DNA from: Sphaerosporella brunnea
Taxonomy: Eukaryota > Ascomycota > Pezizomycetes > Pezizales > Pyronemataceae
Assembly (NCBI GenBank): GCA_008704415.1
Contig: VXIS01000024.1
Span: 62,001 to 126,000 of the forward strand
Direction of reading: 5' to 3'
Length of the DNA stretch: 64,000 nucleotides
Shown here: positions 20,839 to 31,546 of the stretch, piece by piece
How the letters are laid out: every line of letters begins with the position of its first letter
Numbering within the stretch: the stretch's first letter is position 1
Program-made: the position numbers and the translations under genes
Notes under the pieces: generated by a model
The model's input: the letters and a program-made list of their open reading frames with translations, nothing else
What the model was told of the DNA's origin: nothing
Database searches by the model: none

Positions 20839-22101
20839 TTACAGCTTCGATGATGCCTTCCCTGCCTGCATCAACACCGCACCTTCCTCCCCTTCCATCC
20901 ATTCGCTCCCCTCCTTAAGTCCCCACCACTCCTCTAACGCTTCCTTGCCTCCTTCGCCCGGCTTCAACCAAACACCATTCCATGCATCCACCTCTTCCTT
21001 TGCTGGGCTCCCCTTGAGTGTCACTGGCGGAGCTAGCTTATACCCCTCCGCCTTCAATTCTGGATATGTCTTGACAGGGGTAACACATGCGTCGCTCCCA
21101 TCAAAAATGTCCTCCCATTCCTTTCTTGTTTTCCCCAAGAAAGTAAGAGTGAACATGTCCCTTAGCACCGGCCAATTCTCGCGATACGCACGATCTGGTA
21201 TTTCATGTATCCTCATATCTGGTAGTAACCGCTTGAGGAGTTCCGCATAAAACTGAGGCTCCAGCGCGCCGCTATTCATATATTAGCGGGGTACTCCAGA
21301 CAAGGCAGCGGGAGGGAACGTACACAGCCATATACTTCCCATCCTTAGTCTCATAGGTATCATAAAACGGCGCACCGCCATCCAACAGTCCCGTACCTCT
21401 TTCCTCCTCAAACATGCCTGTGCCAGCCAACAGCGCGGCTCTAGGAAAAGCCGCCATATACGCGGATCCATCCACCATATTTGCCTCGATGACCTGTCCC
21501 TTCCCGTCGACGCCCCTCTGCAACAGCGCCAGCAAAATGCCCACAAAGCACACCATCCCGCCGCCAACAAAATCCCCAATCAAGTTCCCGGGTGCATATG
21601 GCTTTTCGCCCTTTCTTCCCAGCAGCGACAGCACACCGGAAACGGCGATGTAGTTGATGTCGTGCCCCGCCATCGTCGCGTACTTCCCCACCCGCCGGAA
21701 CCCCGCCATGCGTGCATATACCAGCCGCGGATTGGCCGCGCAAAGCTCCCCGGGGCCCAAGCCTAGCTTTTCGAGGACCCCCGGTCGGAAGGGATCAATT
21801 AGCACGTCGGCGCTTTGTGCGAGGGCTTTGATTAGCGAGATGCCGCCGGCGGATTTCAGGTTCACCCGGAGACTGCGTTTGTGGGAGGCGAGGCGGTCGC
21901 TGGTGGGCAAGGCCGGAGACGAGGTGTGTCGGTCTATCCGCAGGACTTGGGCGCCGTAATCGGCGAGGAGCTTGCCGGCGAAGGGGCTGCACGAGGTTAA
22001 CGGTGCTGAAGAGGAGAAGGAAATTTAGAAGGTACATACCCAGGCGCCAGGCCTGCGAATTCGAGGACGCGGATTGAGCTCAAGGGCGGCTGGGAAGTCA
22101 T
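20839..22101 (-). CDS. Alpha-methylacyl-CoA racemase / CoA-transferase family III protein
   Basis: Three exons on minus: 22101-22040, 21986-21324, 21271-20839; 385 residues. The opening [26 protein letters not shown] is the classic start of the family. The active-site elements of the AMACR branch are visible: AGHDINY (His), [10 protein letters not shown] (Asp) and [12 protein letters not shown] (Glu), so it should be a 2-methylacyl-CoA racemase rather than a formyl-CoA transferase. Such enzymes prepare branched acyl-CoAs for beta-oxidation, usually in peroxisomes or mitochondria. The introns are 53 and 52 bp. In-frame ATGs upstream at 22125 and 22182 add residues without similarity. The gene ends 94 bp before SPO11 begins, on the same strand. 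Confidence 0.88.
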
Positions 22102-22880
22102 TGTTTCGCTATGCTTTTGCAGCATGGAGGCGGAGGCGAGATAGCTTGAACTGTCAGTTTTACGTGGGGAAATCGCTGACAAGGATCACGGTCGTAGAGC
22201 AGCTACACATCCGAGGTTCAAAGCGGCTTTTGTGGTGTCTAGTTCTAAGGACCCGTTTGGATGGCTCGGTATGAGGTTGACCTCTGTATGAGAAAGTGAA
22301 AACCCGACCAAAACCAGAACCGTGAGGCTGTAAGGGCAGGAACTCGTACTGACCTCAAGAGGTTAGTTTCTCTCCAAAACCGGGCGTCTTCCCATCCTCT
22401 CGCGGAATCATCGCCGTCCTCAGGCTTCAACCATCTCGCGCAGAGCTCTCCTTGCCGTGAATCCACACAATGAACCCAACCCTTCAAAAGCCTGCCTACA
22501 ACAGCGACAGCGACAACATCCATATCTATCCGAAGTTTTGTGCAAAGTTGGCCTCGCTGTATCAGCTTGAAACCTATTGCAATAAAAAAACCCCCGCTAC
22601 CCCTCAGTCGCGATTGCGGGAGAGCGTCGTCGGGAGAGCGTCGGGTCGGAAAGTACAGTGTGTCGCCATTGCCTCTGTAAACGCTTCGGCTCCGGTATGA
22701 TTTCAGGTTGGACACACCGCGTCGGTGTGTTGCATTGAAAATGGGGAACCGATGCCGACACTAGAACCGCTACCGAAACGGCGGCCCATCCAAACGCGGC
22801 CTAACCTCGTATGTTCACATCTCCACACAACACTCGCAATCACGACCGGCGCCCGAACCTACACACACACCAACACAGCA
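22102..22880. other. Divergent promoter region between the racemase and WW-protein genes
   Basis: About 780 bp. No gene recognised. An open frame on plus runs through 22725-22880 into the WW protein but looks like leader sequence (CA-repeats near 22860). Confidence 0.45.
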
Positions 22881-23690
22881 ATGACCTCCCCTGAGCCCGT
22901 TCAGCCCCCAGCCGAGGGTAAAGAGAACGATGCTGCCACGACAACGACTACCGACGCGACTGCCAGCAACAGCAGATCCGCTGTCGCAAAGGAGACGTCA
23001 GCAGAGAAGCTGCCTGAAGAACAGTATTTTGAGAAGGGAAAGCAGGAAGATGCAGAGCGGGAAGAGAAGGCGCTCGAAGGCACAAGTGAGGAGAACCCCC
23101 CACTACCTCCTGGCCCACCGCCCGGCGAAGAGGAGCAAGAGGACGACGGCTGGCAGCCGGTGTGGAATCCAACCTATGGTTCATATTACTTCTACAATTC
23201 AAAAACTGGCGAGACGACATGGACCAATCCGCGGGTGCCCGAAGCTACGAATGCGCCTCTTGCCGCCCCTGCCAACATCCAAGCGGGCTCTCCGGATGGC
23301 GCGGTGGCAGCCGCAGCTTACCACGATCCGCTACAATACAATCCTGCCATCCATGGTGACTACGACCCCACCGCGCCGTATGCGCAGCCTCGAGAAGAAC
23401 CTCAAGAAGCTTCTACCGACTACACTGCTACTGCTGCGTTCAATCGATTCACTGGAAAGTTCACGCCGGCTTTCTCCGCGAAAGTGCCCGAGAACTACAA
23501 TGACGAAAACAAGTCGAGACGGCAGATGGAATTCTATTTCGATGTCGATGCAGCAGCCAACAGTCACGATGGCAAGAGCTTGAAGGCGGAGCGGCAGACG
23601 CGGAAGCTCAGTAAGAAGGAACTGAAGGCGTTTAAGGAGAAGCGGCGGGCGAAAAAGGAGGAGAAGCGTAAGGCGTGGCTCAAGGACTAG
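22881..23690 (+). CDS. WW-domain protein
   Basis: Single exon, 269 residues from the ATG at 22881. Acidic/Thr-rich N-terminus, a proline-rich stretch PPLPPGPPPG, then one WW domain (about 88-120: W91, YYFY, W114, P117) that binds proline-rich peptides. The C-terminal third carries FNRFTGKF, then SRRQMEFYFDVDAAANSHDGK and a very basic end (KKELKAFKEKRRAKKEEKR), a combination seen in uncharacterised fungal WW proteins; the basic tail suggests a nuclear or RNA-related role, which is inference. The upstream in-frame ATG at 22725 is judged leader. Confidence 0.75.
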   Translation: MTSPEPVQPPAEGKENDAATTTTTDATASNSRSAVAKETSAEKLPEEQYFEKGKQEDAEREEKALEGTSEENPPLPPGPPPGEEEQEDDGWQPVWNPTYGSYYFYNSKTGETTWTNPRVPEATNAPLAAPANIQAGSPDGAVAAAAYHDPLQYNPAIHGDYDPTAPYAQPREEPQEASTDYTATAAFNRFTGKFTPAFSAKVPENYNDENKSRRQMEFYFDVDAAANSHDGKSLKAERQTRKLSKKELKAFKEKRRAKKEEKRKAWLKD

Positions 23691-24297
23691 GCGGATCATA
23701 GCTGCATTGGGGTTGGAATACATGCCATTTCAACCGTTGCAGCAGCAGCTTGAGTTGTCTATGGCGAGCGGGGGACAACAGCGCGGAGATATTCGGATAA
23801 CAGTCGACGTTGCTCTCCACTACTCCCTTTTTTATTCTACCTCGGAGGCCGTTTTCTTCTTTTGTTCTTTAATGGGCGTGTGCTTTTTGGTGTTGGGCTT
23901 ATACGGTTCTAAATTCTCCTCCCTACAGCTGTTTATTTCCCCTGTACATATGCTGGCGTTATCTGCTTTTGATTGTCCGGCACAGCACATTAGCTCACTC
24001 GAAGAATACATACTCTTTTGTTAGCTACGCCTTGTCATTCTGCGAGTGATGCTCATGATGTGCTAGTGTGCCGGAGAGCCATTTGATTCCATGGGGTTTG
24101 GTATGGCAATCCAGAGGATTGCCCATGCGGGGAATCGATATCACATCGTCTTTGATAGGCCGGTTCGTCCAACCTCCGTGGACCGTGGAAGATGCATCCA
24201 CCCTAAATAGGAGCCGCAACACCCCGCCAAAAAATAAATTTCCCAAATCCCAGAAATCTTGACATCACGTCTACCTCAACTCTCCAGCGCGGACAAG
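23691..24297. other. Intergenic, nothing recognised
   Basis: About 600 bp holding the WW-protein 3' flank and the promoter of the Yar1-like gene. No RNA gene or repeat seen. Confidence 0.4.
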
Positions 24298-24988
24298 ATG
24301 ACGCAACCACCCACAATATCACTCTCAGAAGAGCAAATTGATGATCTTCTCTACTTTGCGCGCGCCGGCGAAAGCGAAGACTTCGTTCAGACGCTGTCCG
24401 AAATCAAGGCCGCCACACATGCAGACGAGACCAACATCTTACTTGCTGCGCGCGACGAGTTCACAAAGAACAATGTGCTGCATATGACCTCCGGAAACGG
24501 CCATTTGGGTATTTCCCCGGCTCTCCGCAGCTGTGCGGGAGACCGCTTGCTAACATAGTTGCTCAGAATTGACCACAAAGATCTTGAGCTTCCTCCCTGC
24601 ACCCTCCTCCCCCGACGCCGTCCCGCATGCGCTCTTGTCCCAAGCCAACCAGGCAGGCAACACACCCCTGCACTGGGCTGCACTCAATGGCCACCTCGAG
24701 GTGGTCAAGGCCCTTGTGATGGCCGCGAACGCCGACCCGACCCTCACCAATGCCGCTGGTCACGATGCTGTGTTCGAGGCTGAGCTGAACGACAAGAAGG
24801 ATGTGGTGGAGTGGCTACTTAGCCATTGCGAGGGATTGGAAGAGGGCGTAGTCGGAGACAAGGGAGAGGTGGATACCGAGGAGGAGGGAATGGAGGTCAT
24901 GGATAGCTTAGAGCAGGTGGTGGATGGAGTTAATGGACTGGAGGTAGATGGTAAGGGAAAGGAGGAGACAGAGAACGGGGATAACTAA
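24298..24988 (+). CDS. YAR1: Yar1-like ankyrin-repeat protein
   Basis: Exons 24298-24508 and 24567-24988, 210 residues, close to yeast Yar1 (200). The N-terminus EEQIDDLLYFARAGESEDF is followed by ankyrin repeats NNVLHMTSGNGHLE and GNTPLHWAALNGHLEVVKAL, then a third partial repeat AGHDAVFEAELNDKKDVVEWLL and an acidic tail. Yar1 is the dedicated chaperone that keeps ribosomal protein uS3 (Rps3) soluble until it joins the 40S subunit; the acidic tail fits binding of a basic client. Assignment to Yar1 rather than another short ankyrin protein rests on length and layout. Confidence 0.7.
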
Positions 24989-25676
24989 AAGCACCTATTT
25001 GATTCACGGTGGGGTTTGGCGTGGATTGGGCTCGGTTCTGCTGGCGTTCTTGCTTTGTACTTTTACCTAAATATTGAGGAGATCCTCTCAGTAGCTTAGT
25101 ACACACTCCAGTGAAAGCTCACATGGCCATGCCGGATGTGCTCGCTGAGCCGGGAAAAGCATCTGAGCCGGCGACTTCTTGATAAATGCGAGTGATATTT
25201 TGTGATGAATAAATATCTACTCTACTGTACATACACAAGAGGGACTTAGAACCTTTGCTGGCAGAGCAGCGTGTGAGTCAACAGCGAGTTGAGAAACTGC
25301 AATCCATTGAATCGCAAGCACAAAAAAGACAAGCGGTACTGCCCCCGGGCCTGGGTCTGCCAGTGCTCCCCACCCGAGTCCCAGTTATGAGAACATGAAG
25401 CTGACTAAGAGGTAGTGTTCTTTCTAAAGCAAGAGTGCTCGACTTTGCTTCTGTGCACTTTCGAGATGAAGACTGACAAAAAGCAGACGAGGAGGGGCGT
25501 GCTGTAGAGAAAGAAAAACTCGCTAAGGAGAAGGAGGAAATGGCAATGACTCGCAGGGAAGCAAAGGAAGAGCGAGCAAAGGGATTTATGGCCTGTACAG
25601 TTGGGGTTGTTCTATTTGTACTCGAAACCTGCCAGCGAAGCAGCCGTCTGCAGCCCAAACAGCCCGCCCGTCATTT
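24989..25676. other. Intergenic between the convergent YAR1-like and NOP10 genes
   Basis: No functional gene recognised. On plus, around 25440-25600, a Lys/Glu/Arg-rich frame (KLAKEKEEMAMTRREAKEER) resembles the charged tail of pogo-type transposases, which could mark another small relic, but composition alone is weak evidence. Confidence 0.35.
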
Positions 25677-26183
25677 TCAGCAGAACACTGCGCACATCAC
25701 TATTCGCCGAGCAATAGACCGCTTAGTACTTGGGTTCGGCTGTGACATGTGTAAGTCGAGTGTATTCAAGAACAGGAGCGCATCTGGAGATACCTTGCTG
25801 GCTGAGAAGGAGTCCGTATCTCCGCTTGAGGGTCACACGGTGTCTAAGTCGCAAACTTTGTTAGAGAGACTGAACCAACAGACAGACAGAATTTATCCAG
25901 GAGAAAAGATCGAAACAGAATCAGAAGGAACAATTGGATATAAAAAAATTGGATTTAATCCTCACGGGGTTTGTAGTTGCGTATAGGAATACCAAATTTT
26001 CATCATAGTGATCAAGGAAAGCAAAGGCTGGCATAGAGATGGAGGAGGTACGAACCTGGAGTATTTGTCGTCGGGGGAGAATCTCGCAGGGTGCGCAGAC
26101 TTGGTGACGGCGCCCGATGCGGTGATCTTCTTGAGGGTGTAGATGCGCTTTCCAGCAGCGTCGAGAGTGTACATCAAGTGCAT
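25677..26183 (-). CDS. NOP10: H/ACA ribonucleoprotein subunit Nop10
   Basis: Three-exon minus model: 26183-26056, 25843-25794, 25687-25677; 62 residues, the usual family length (about 58-65). Exon 1 gives [19 protein letters not shown] and [14 protein letters not shown]; exon 2 gives [17 protein letters not shown], completing the near-invariant Nop10 core. Nop10 holds Cbf5/dyskerin in H/ACA snoRNPs for pseudouridylation of rRNA and snRNA. The first intron is 212 bp, long for this window. The second (106 bp, TACTAAG branch-like site) is inferred; without it the frame runs to a TAA at 25723 and gives 82 residues. Confidence 0.88.
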
Positions 26184-26400
26184 GGTGGGCTGTGGTGGTT
26201 TGGGCGTTGAGATGCTGTGATCTGTTTAAAAAGATGCCGCAAACGCCAAGCTCGCACTTCGGCCCGATTGGGACCTACTAGTAGTTAGCGTCTCTCCCCG
26301 GCCATTCTTATTCTCGGTTTACAATAACCCAAGAAAACCCACAAAAACACGAGACAGTAGTGATGTTCTGCAGTTTGGGTTCTGAACTTTGGGACCGGCG

Positions 26401-27291
26401 CTACGTCAAGTCCCAGAAGGGGTTTGAACCGGTGTTGTCAAAAGGAGGTTCTGCTGGGAGGAGATGCCGACGCAACACCATGACCAGCAACAGAAAAATT
26501 GACCGTCTGTTAGGATTGATTGAGGGCAAACTGTAAAACCTATGTACAGTATTCAAAAAAATCAGGCGGATCGCAGTCAAACCACACAGACGTTTGCGAC
26601 CAATTGTAACATGTATGGCAATGTGTGAGAAACACCGCTGCAAGAACCCAAGCCCCGATACCTTGACAAAACCCCACTCCACACTCTGCCTGTGTTGCGC
26701 CATCTCTTCATTAAATACCACTGCTGGCCGCTCCAATGGCTTTTGATGTTGTCCACGCATCGTATCATACAGTGCTAGAAGTAGACTAATTCCTCAGCTG
26801 TGTTCTTTGCTTCCAGTAACAGATGCTTCTCGCAATCTGTGATAAACGATAGATCAACCAGTCATTGCGGCTACCTTCCCACTGCCCGCAAACGAACTCA
26901 TCAAGCCATCCGGTGTGTCAATTCCTTGAAAAACGAGGCCGTGATGCTTCTTGTAGCCACTATACAACGGTCTCTGCGGGGCTCTACGTTTATCGGGTCG
27001 ACAAATCACTTTAAACGTTCCATCGATGAAGCCCCATATCTTGCCGGAGGGTTCGCCTTTGTCTGCAACACGCTCACAATACAATGTGAATGTCTGTGGT
27101 GTCAGACGTGCTGAATCCCAGATCGTAACGTCATTAAAGACGGTACTGAGCCAGACTCTCTCATGGCCAAAGACACCCATGCAATCTTTGAGTGGTCGTG
27201 GCCAGGACAGACGGTAGAGAGCAAGACATAGGACAGTTGTTGGAGAGGTAACGCCACCGAAAATGGCTAGGAACTTCGCTTTCGTGGCCAT
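26401..27291 (-). pseudogene. PIF/Harbinger-type transposase relic
   Basis: On minus, the frame 27291-26854 shows FGHERVWLSTVFNDV, then TLYCERVADKGEPSG, IWGFIDGTFKVICRP and GYKKHHGLVFQGIDTPDG, which is the DDE nuclease core of Harbinger transposases (the D of IDGT is a catalytic acid). Downstream, another frame (26760-26401) continues with QHRQSVEWGFVKV, the third-acid region normally read as SVEWxF. The two parts are in different frames with stops between, so the gene is dead. The DNA-binding partner gene was not found. Upstream minus sequence to about 27548 may be its decayed N-terminus. Confidence 0.75.
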
Positions 27292-27548
27292 TCTTTGGCA
27301 ATGCGTGTAGGCCTATGGGAAAGTAGTGTTGTGGCCAGTGCAACTTGAAGTGTATGGTGGAGGATGAGAGAATTGCAAGCAGTCTCATCAGTTGCAAGAA
27401 AAGCGAGAAGCGCTCTCGTTGGTGCTTGGATTTGATGCTCCATGAGTGCCGTGCTGTTGCTGCTCTGCCAGCCTTTGCGCCACCCACCTGCAAAACATGT
27501 TTCGTTTCGTTCGCTTGCTCTGAGTTTTGTTCTACTGTTCAGATTCAT

Positions 27549-28440
27549 AAATTTTAGCTGAAGTCCAAGTTCGTTTTCGCAGAGGAATTGCCAGTGAAGA
27601 TACGAGCTTCAAGTTGTGGAGGTTGCCTCACCGGAAATCACTCAGGCTTGGCAGTATTATACTAACAATACATGTGAGGGGGGTTTTCCACCAAGCTCTA
27701 AAGACTGGCTCCTTGCTGAAATGGTGAACGGTGGGGAAGCAGCCCTGACACAATGCGCCACGGCGATAAAATTCTACTTGGTAGCTTCTAGAGTTCTATC
27801 TACAGTTGATCAAAAGGCTAATCATGAGTCTGAGCACGCTTCTCTTAGAGCCCGCTTTCTGGCTGCCTTCGCCTCCACCCCAGCCTTTCGCTTTGCCGTC
27901 TCTTCCTTTTCAAAGGGCCCTCTGCTGCTGGGCCTCCTGAGCTCGGCTCCTTGGAGGTAGATATGTGATGTGAGCGGCCTCTTTTTGACCCCATCAGCAG
28001 GATCGGCAGTTGCGGTTCGATCAGAAGCCTGGTCTATCGTCGGCAGTGGTTTCAATGGCCCCTAGCGGTTGTTTCTCTTAGGCAGCCAGCCGATGAAGCC
28101 CACAAGGTTCAGCCCAGGCAGTGACAAAGCAAGTGATCTCTCGTGAAGCAACCACCACCAGAACGCCTTCATGCTTGCCCGTTTTCCAGCTCTGCAACAG
28201 TGCTCTACCTAGCCGGGCTTTTATGAGGCCTAAAAAGCCTAGGCTGGGCTTTTATAGCCAACAGCCCAGCCCAGGTCGGTTGCAGTGCTAAACTCGCGGT
28301 GTATCACTCGCAGCTCAGACAGCCCCTTGAGACAAACAACAGCCGTTCTCTTTAATTGAATCTACTACTATTCAATTCGTACCCGTGGGCGCGGCTTGAA
28401 TCCATGATCACTATGGCTAGGAGAAAAGCTGTGTTTTGAA
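27549..28440. other. Gene-poor stretch next to the Harbinger relic
   Basis: An unrecognised 114-codon ORF lies at 27616-27960 on plus. At about 28211-28271 there is a GGGCTTTTAT direct repeat and a small hairpin (GGCTGGGC against GCCCAGCC). Nothing supports a functional gene. Confidence 0.35.
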
Positions 28441-28674
28441 ATGGCGTTTACTCGGGTTTTGTTCTTTGCTTCGTCGATTTTCGTTCCTGTGGCTGTTATT
28501 GCTATCTTTGCTTCGTCGATTTTCGTTCCTGTGGCTGTAATTGCTATCCTTTCCGCGAAAAACAAGGCGAGTTTTCGGAACTGGTGGGCTCCTCTGCCTG
28601 CGGTGTTTGAGTCTTTGGTGATGGGTGAAATCTCCGCATTATGGGCTGATGATGCCCGAAACCATTCCGAATGA
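28441..28674 (+). CDS. Small hydrophobic ORF with in-frame 42-bp tandem duplication
   Basis: 77 codons. Two copies of a 42-bp unit (28464-28505, 28506-28547) encode the repeated hydrophobic peptide FASSIFVPVAVIAI, giving a predicted membrane-spanning or signal-like N-terminus, followed by a more polar C-terminal half (SAKNKASFRNWW, then ADDARNHSE). No family recognised. The repeat is in frame, which is compatible with coding but also with chance, since 42 is divisible by three. Real expression is unproven. Confidence 0.25.
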   Translation: MAFTRVLFFASSIFVPVAVIAIFASSIFVPVAVIAILSAKNKASFRNWWAPLPAVFESLVMGEISALWADDARNHSE

Positions 28675-29201
28675 TTGTTGTCGCAAATGCAGCTTGCCTA
28701 TGCGTGCGACTGCTGTTTGGAAGCGGAATTATACCGTGAGATAGATATCTCAAACCGCAGAAATGACTGTAAAGTTGTGCATGTCGAGAACTTCTGACAC
28801 TGTCTAGGCCACTGAAAAGGCCCAGTCAGTTCTTATAGAGCCCGTCCCATTAAGGAATCCCTCTTTGCGTCGCGCAATCGCGGATCGCGACAACCAAATC
28901 ATTACGAGGGAAGAAATCCCGGTGTCATGAAGTAACATGTCGGTCTGCACTGTCTAAAGGACGCATGAGAGAGAAAGAAAAAGAAGAAAAAATAGTTGGG
29001 GCTTATATAGTTGAAAAGGGCGCTAATATTTACCCGCTTTGGCTTGGCAGTGTGCCAGTTGCTTCGCTCACTCAGCCTCCTAAGCGGCGCATCTGGTGGG
29101 AAGCTCGGGGCTTTTGGTATTAGCAGCCACGAGAAATCCAACGCCAACCTCGACCAGAAGGAAACACAGCAGCCAAATAGACGATTAGCTTGACTATCAA
29201 T
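28675..29201. other. Promoter region of the AP-1 mu gene
   Basis: No gene recognised in about 530 bp. An A/G-rich tract lies at about 28968-28996. Confidence 0.4.
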
Positions 29202-30763
29202 ATGGCGTCCGCGATCTTCTTCTTGGATTTGAAGGGCAAGGTAAGTAATGTGACACGTTGCTTTGCCACGATGGAGAAAGAGCTGACCGGAAATCAAGAC
29301 CCTCTTGGCCAGAAACTACAGGGGAGACATTCCGATGTCTGCGGTCGAGAAATTCCCGATTCTTCTCCTAGAAGCCGAAGAAGAGAGCTCTGCTGTCCCG
29401 CCGTGCTTCTCCCATGAGGGTATCAACGTGTGTGCGCCCGTCGCTTCTGCTCCTCCGTCTACCCCGCGGTGCTGCTGCCCGGAGTCGCAATGCTCACAGC
29501 TGGGTCATTTCTGCAGTACCTCTACATCAAACATAACAATCTCTATGTACTTGCTATTACGAAACGCAACTCCAATGCCACTGAGATCCTGCTGTTCCTG
29601 CACAAGATTGTCGAGGTGTTCACCGAGTACTTCAAGGAACTGGAGGAGGAGAGTATCCGAGACAACTTCGTCATCATCTACGAGCTGTTGGATGAGATGA
29701 TGGATTTCGGATATCCGCAGACTACCGAGACGAAGATTTTACAAGAGTATGCCTGCCCCTATGCCATTCGAAGTGCTGCACCGTACCAGGGCTGATCATT
29801 ACGAAGATACATCACGCAAGAGTCTCACAAGCTAGAAATACAAGCCCGCCCTCCAATAGCAGTCACCAACGCGGTCAGCTGGCGTTCCGAAGGTATACGG
29901 TACCGTAAGAACGAGGTGTTCCTGGACGTTATCGAATCCCTAAATCTACTCGTTAATAGCAATGGTAACGTGCTGCGCTCTGAGATTCTCGGCGCTGTCA
30001 AGATGAAGTGTTATCTCTCCGGTATGCCCGAGCTGCGACTGGGTCTCAACGACAAGGTGATGTTCGAGAGCACTGGACGGACGAGCAGAGGAAAGGCCAT
30101 CGAGATGGAGGATGTCAAGTTCCATCAGTGCGTGCGGTTGTCGCGGTTTGAGAATGACAGGACTATAAGCTTCATCCCCCCGGATGGAGAGTTTGAGCTT
30201 ATGAGCTACCGCTTGAACACCCAGGTCAAGCCGCTGATATGGGTCGAGTGCATGATCGAGAGTCACTCGGGATCCAGGATCGAGTACATGCTAAAGGCAA
30301 AGGCACAATTCAAGCGGCGGTCAACGGCAAACAATGTCGAAATCATAGTGCCTGTTCCCGAAGACGCCGACAGTCCTCGATTCAGGACCAACATCGGATC
30401 AGTTCACTACCACCCCGAAAAGGCGGCCATCATTTGGAAAATCAAGCAGTTTGGAGGCGGCAAGGAGTTTTTGATGCGCGCGGAGCTGGGGCTTCCGAGC
30501 GTCAAAGAGGCGGAGCCGGAGCGGAAAAAGCGGCCGATAAGCGTCAAGTTTGAGATTCCTTATTTCACGACATCTGGAATTCAGGTCAGGTATTTGAAGA
30601 TTATCGAGCCCAAGCTTCAGTACCCAAGCTTGCCATGGGTGAGATACATCTCTTGTGCTGCCGGTAAGTACCCCGTTTCAGCATGCGGTCACCTTGGCGA
30701 GAATCAGCGCTGATGATGCCTACAGATTACCATGTTCGGTTGCCGGAACCCACGCAGACATGA
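29202..30763 (+). CDS. APM1: AP-1 clathrin adaptor complex, mu subunit
   Basis: Five exons: 29202-29240, 29299-29427, 29517-29746, 29807-30663, 30726-30763; 430 residues. The N-terminal longin fold (MASAIFFLDLKGK, TLLARNYRGDIP, LYVLAITKRNSNA, IYELLDEMMDFGYPQTTE) is followed by the mu-homology domain from about residue 165 (SWRSEGIRYRKNEVFLDVIE ... SGIQVRYLKI ... PSLPWVRYI) that reads Yxx-Phi sorting signals at the trans-Golgi/endosome. The divergent spots LKGK, YITQESHKL and SNATE fit AP-1 mu rather than AP-2. The small last exon supplies YHVRLPEPTQT and replaces an unnatural read-through tail. Introns are 58-89 bp. Confidence 0.95.
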
Positions 30764-30984
30764 AGACAATGAGAAAAAAAAGAGGGGGGGGGGTTGTTAA
30801 TGCGGATTGTTATAATAATGAGATTTTCGGGAGCGTCGTGTGCATAGAAGGTGGCGGGCAATCGCAGGTTACTTCGTTCTCGTAGGTGGTGAGCATATGC
30901 ATAGAGCACTTGAGATGAAGCAGGGGACGAGAATGTACGTCTTCACACTAATAATAACCATGAACGATTGGGAGTTGCAGCGCT

Positions 30985-31546
30985 TTACACAGTCATCTTG
31001 CCAAACACTCTGTCCAGTTCGTCTCCTTCTTCTGTGGACGCCGGGGTATCACTCCCCGCTGCTGTTGCCGCCATTGCTGCATGCTGCCCGACAGGATTGG
31101 GGACCGTGGATTTCCTGATTGGTTCCAAAATTTGAATGCCAGTGTCCAAATATCCCGGAGCCATCCGGCGCTTCTCCATGAGTTCGCGGTCGTCAATGCT
31201 CTTCTCCCAATCCCTCAAAGCCTGCTCAGCCGCAATTCGTTGGGTTTGCAGGTGCTGCAGCAGGGAATGGCACGTGCGGATAACTTCCTCGGGCGTTTGC
31301 GAAAGGTTTCCGGACGGCGAGGTGATGTAGCCACCGCCATCTGGAGCTGTGGAGGGAGGTGGTAGTCCCAGCGGCAGCGATTGGTAGGAGTATGGCAGCG
31401 TTACGGCGGTGGGGAGGTGAATGTGGGGAGAGACGGTGAGCGGGATCTGCTGCAGCAGGTGGTTTACATGTACTGGGGTGGAGGGTGGAGTTAGCTGTGG
31501 CTCTCCTGTTTGGGGGGGGGGGGGGCTCACCTCCGCGATCGTGCAT
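30985..31546 (-). CDS. Unidentified protein with C-terminal helical segment; 5' end disturbed by a C14 run
   Basis: The main frame on minus (30985-31530, 181 codons) has a Pro-rich N-terminus and a helical stretch PEEVIRTCHSLLQHLQTQR with a following KRRMAPGYLDTGIQILEPIR that looks constrained. I do not know its function. The only good ATG (31546, MHDRGG) is in another frame and is joined to the main frame across a run of 14 C. A one-base shorter run would fuse the two frames. Alternatively a GTGAG..CAG segment of 25 nt could be spliced, which would be abnormally short. A sequencing or assembly error in the homopolymer is the simplest reading. Confidence 0.5.

Noticed and set aside
26401..26480. 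Possible tRNA-like T-arm (GGTTCAAACC on minus)
   Set aside because: No matching acceptor, D or anticodon stems can be drawn, and the segment belongs to the Harbinger relic.
28464..28547. CRISPR-like or satellite array
   Set aside because: Only two adjacent copies of a 42-bp unit without spacers; a simple tandem duplication. No CRISPR array exists elsewhere in the window.
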